A stretch of 43,578 bases of DNA from Clostridiales bacterium (GTDB lineage Bacteria > Bacillota > Clostridia > Christensenellales > Aristaeellaceae). Of this stretch, positions 43,543-43,578 are shown in pieces. Position 1 is the stretch's first letter, and every line of letters starts with the position of its first letter. The notes beneath the pieces were generated by a model that did no database searches, was not told the origin of the DNA, and was given only the letters and a program-made list of their open reading frames with translations. The stretch lies in contig JAQXLU010000079.1 in assembly GCA_029012285.1 (NCBI GenBank), forward strand, positions 1 through 43,578. The letters run 5' to 3'. Both the position numbers and the translations under genes were made by a program.

Positions 43543-43578
43543 ATGGCTCAGAAAGAGTATAGCACAAAGCGGGCAAGA
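43543..43578 (+). CDS. Start of an unknown gene, possibly an IS30-type transposase (cut by window end)
   Basis: ATG at 43543 after AGGAGG with a six-base gap; only MAQKEYSTKRAR is visible. Some IS30-family transposases open in a similar way, and an extended -10 (TGGTAAAAT, 43498-43506) lies upstream. Twelve residues are too few for a firm call. Confidence 0.4.
   Translation, partial: MAQKEYSTKRAR

Overview
The window is bacterial and Bacillota-like. It has strong AGGAGG-type ribosome binding sites, sigma-A promoters with 17-base spacers, a T-box leader, a PyrR attenuator, LytTR and YesM/YesN-type regulators, and an rpmH-rnpA-yidD-yidC-jag cluster. Codon use is GC-rich except in one RHS toxin island. 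A GC-rich member of the Clostridia, perhaps a gut or rumen commensal, fits best; the genus cannot be decided from this sequence.

Layout. 1-6690 (minus strand): the start of hisS behind a T-box leader, an Rsm22-type methyltransferase, a Zn/Cd-type P1B ATPase with a likely ArsR-type operator, and pyrR-uraA behind a PyrR-controlled attenuator. 6750-9980 (plus): rpmH, rnpA, yidD, yidC, jag, without dnaA next to rpmH or mnmE after jag. 10000-12290 (minus): a cation/calcium antiporter and an AraC-type regulator. 12412-15970 is a graveyard: an ABC sugar transporter collapsed by deletion into a binding-protein/permease hybrid, an RHS-repeat toxin gene with two in-frame stops, a probable immunity gene, an orphan RHS scrap, and the C-terminal part of L-fucose isomerase abutting the RHS gene head to head.

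16100-25270 is a complete sugar-uptake and sensing cassette. A YtfQ/YtfR/YtfT/YjfF-type ABC transporter (minus) is divergent from a YesM-type histidine kinase and a second, lipoprotein, YtfQ-like binding protein (plus). A YesN-type AraC response regulator faces them. A perfect 17-bp palindrome lies between the divergent genes. Next come a LytTR regulator, an operon of a GH36 alpha-galactosidase and an SGNH hydrolase, and an SDR oxidoreductase. Together these suggest import and breakdown of plant- or host-derived galactosides.

30400-33280: tRNA-Leu(GAG), a DUF368 (PopT-type) polyprenyl-phosphate translocase and a CNNM/CorC-type transporter. 33320-35060: a phage-baseplate-like gene pair behind a leader with an early intrinsic terminator, probably split by a frameshift. 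35145-37731: a nitrate/sulfonate/thiamine-precursor-type ABC importer. 37790-43316 (minus): an HD-domain hydrolase and a 1596-residue secreted protein with eight SdrD-B-like domains and a long Thr-Pro repeat. The window ends in the first codons of a plus-strand gene, perhaps an IS30-type transposase. No CRISPR array or rRNA was seen.
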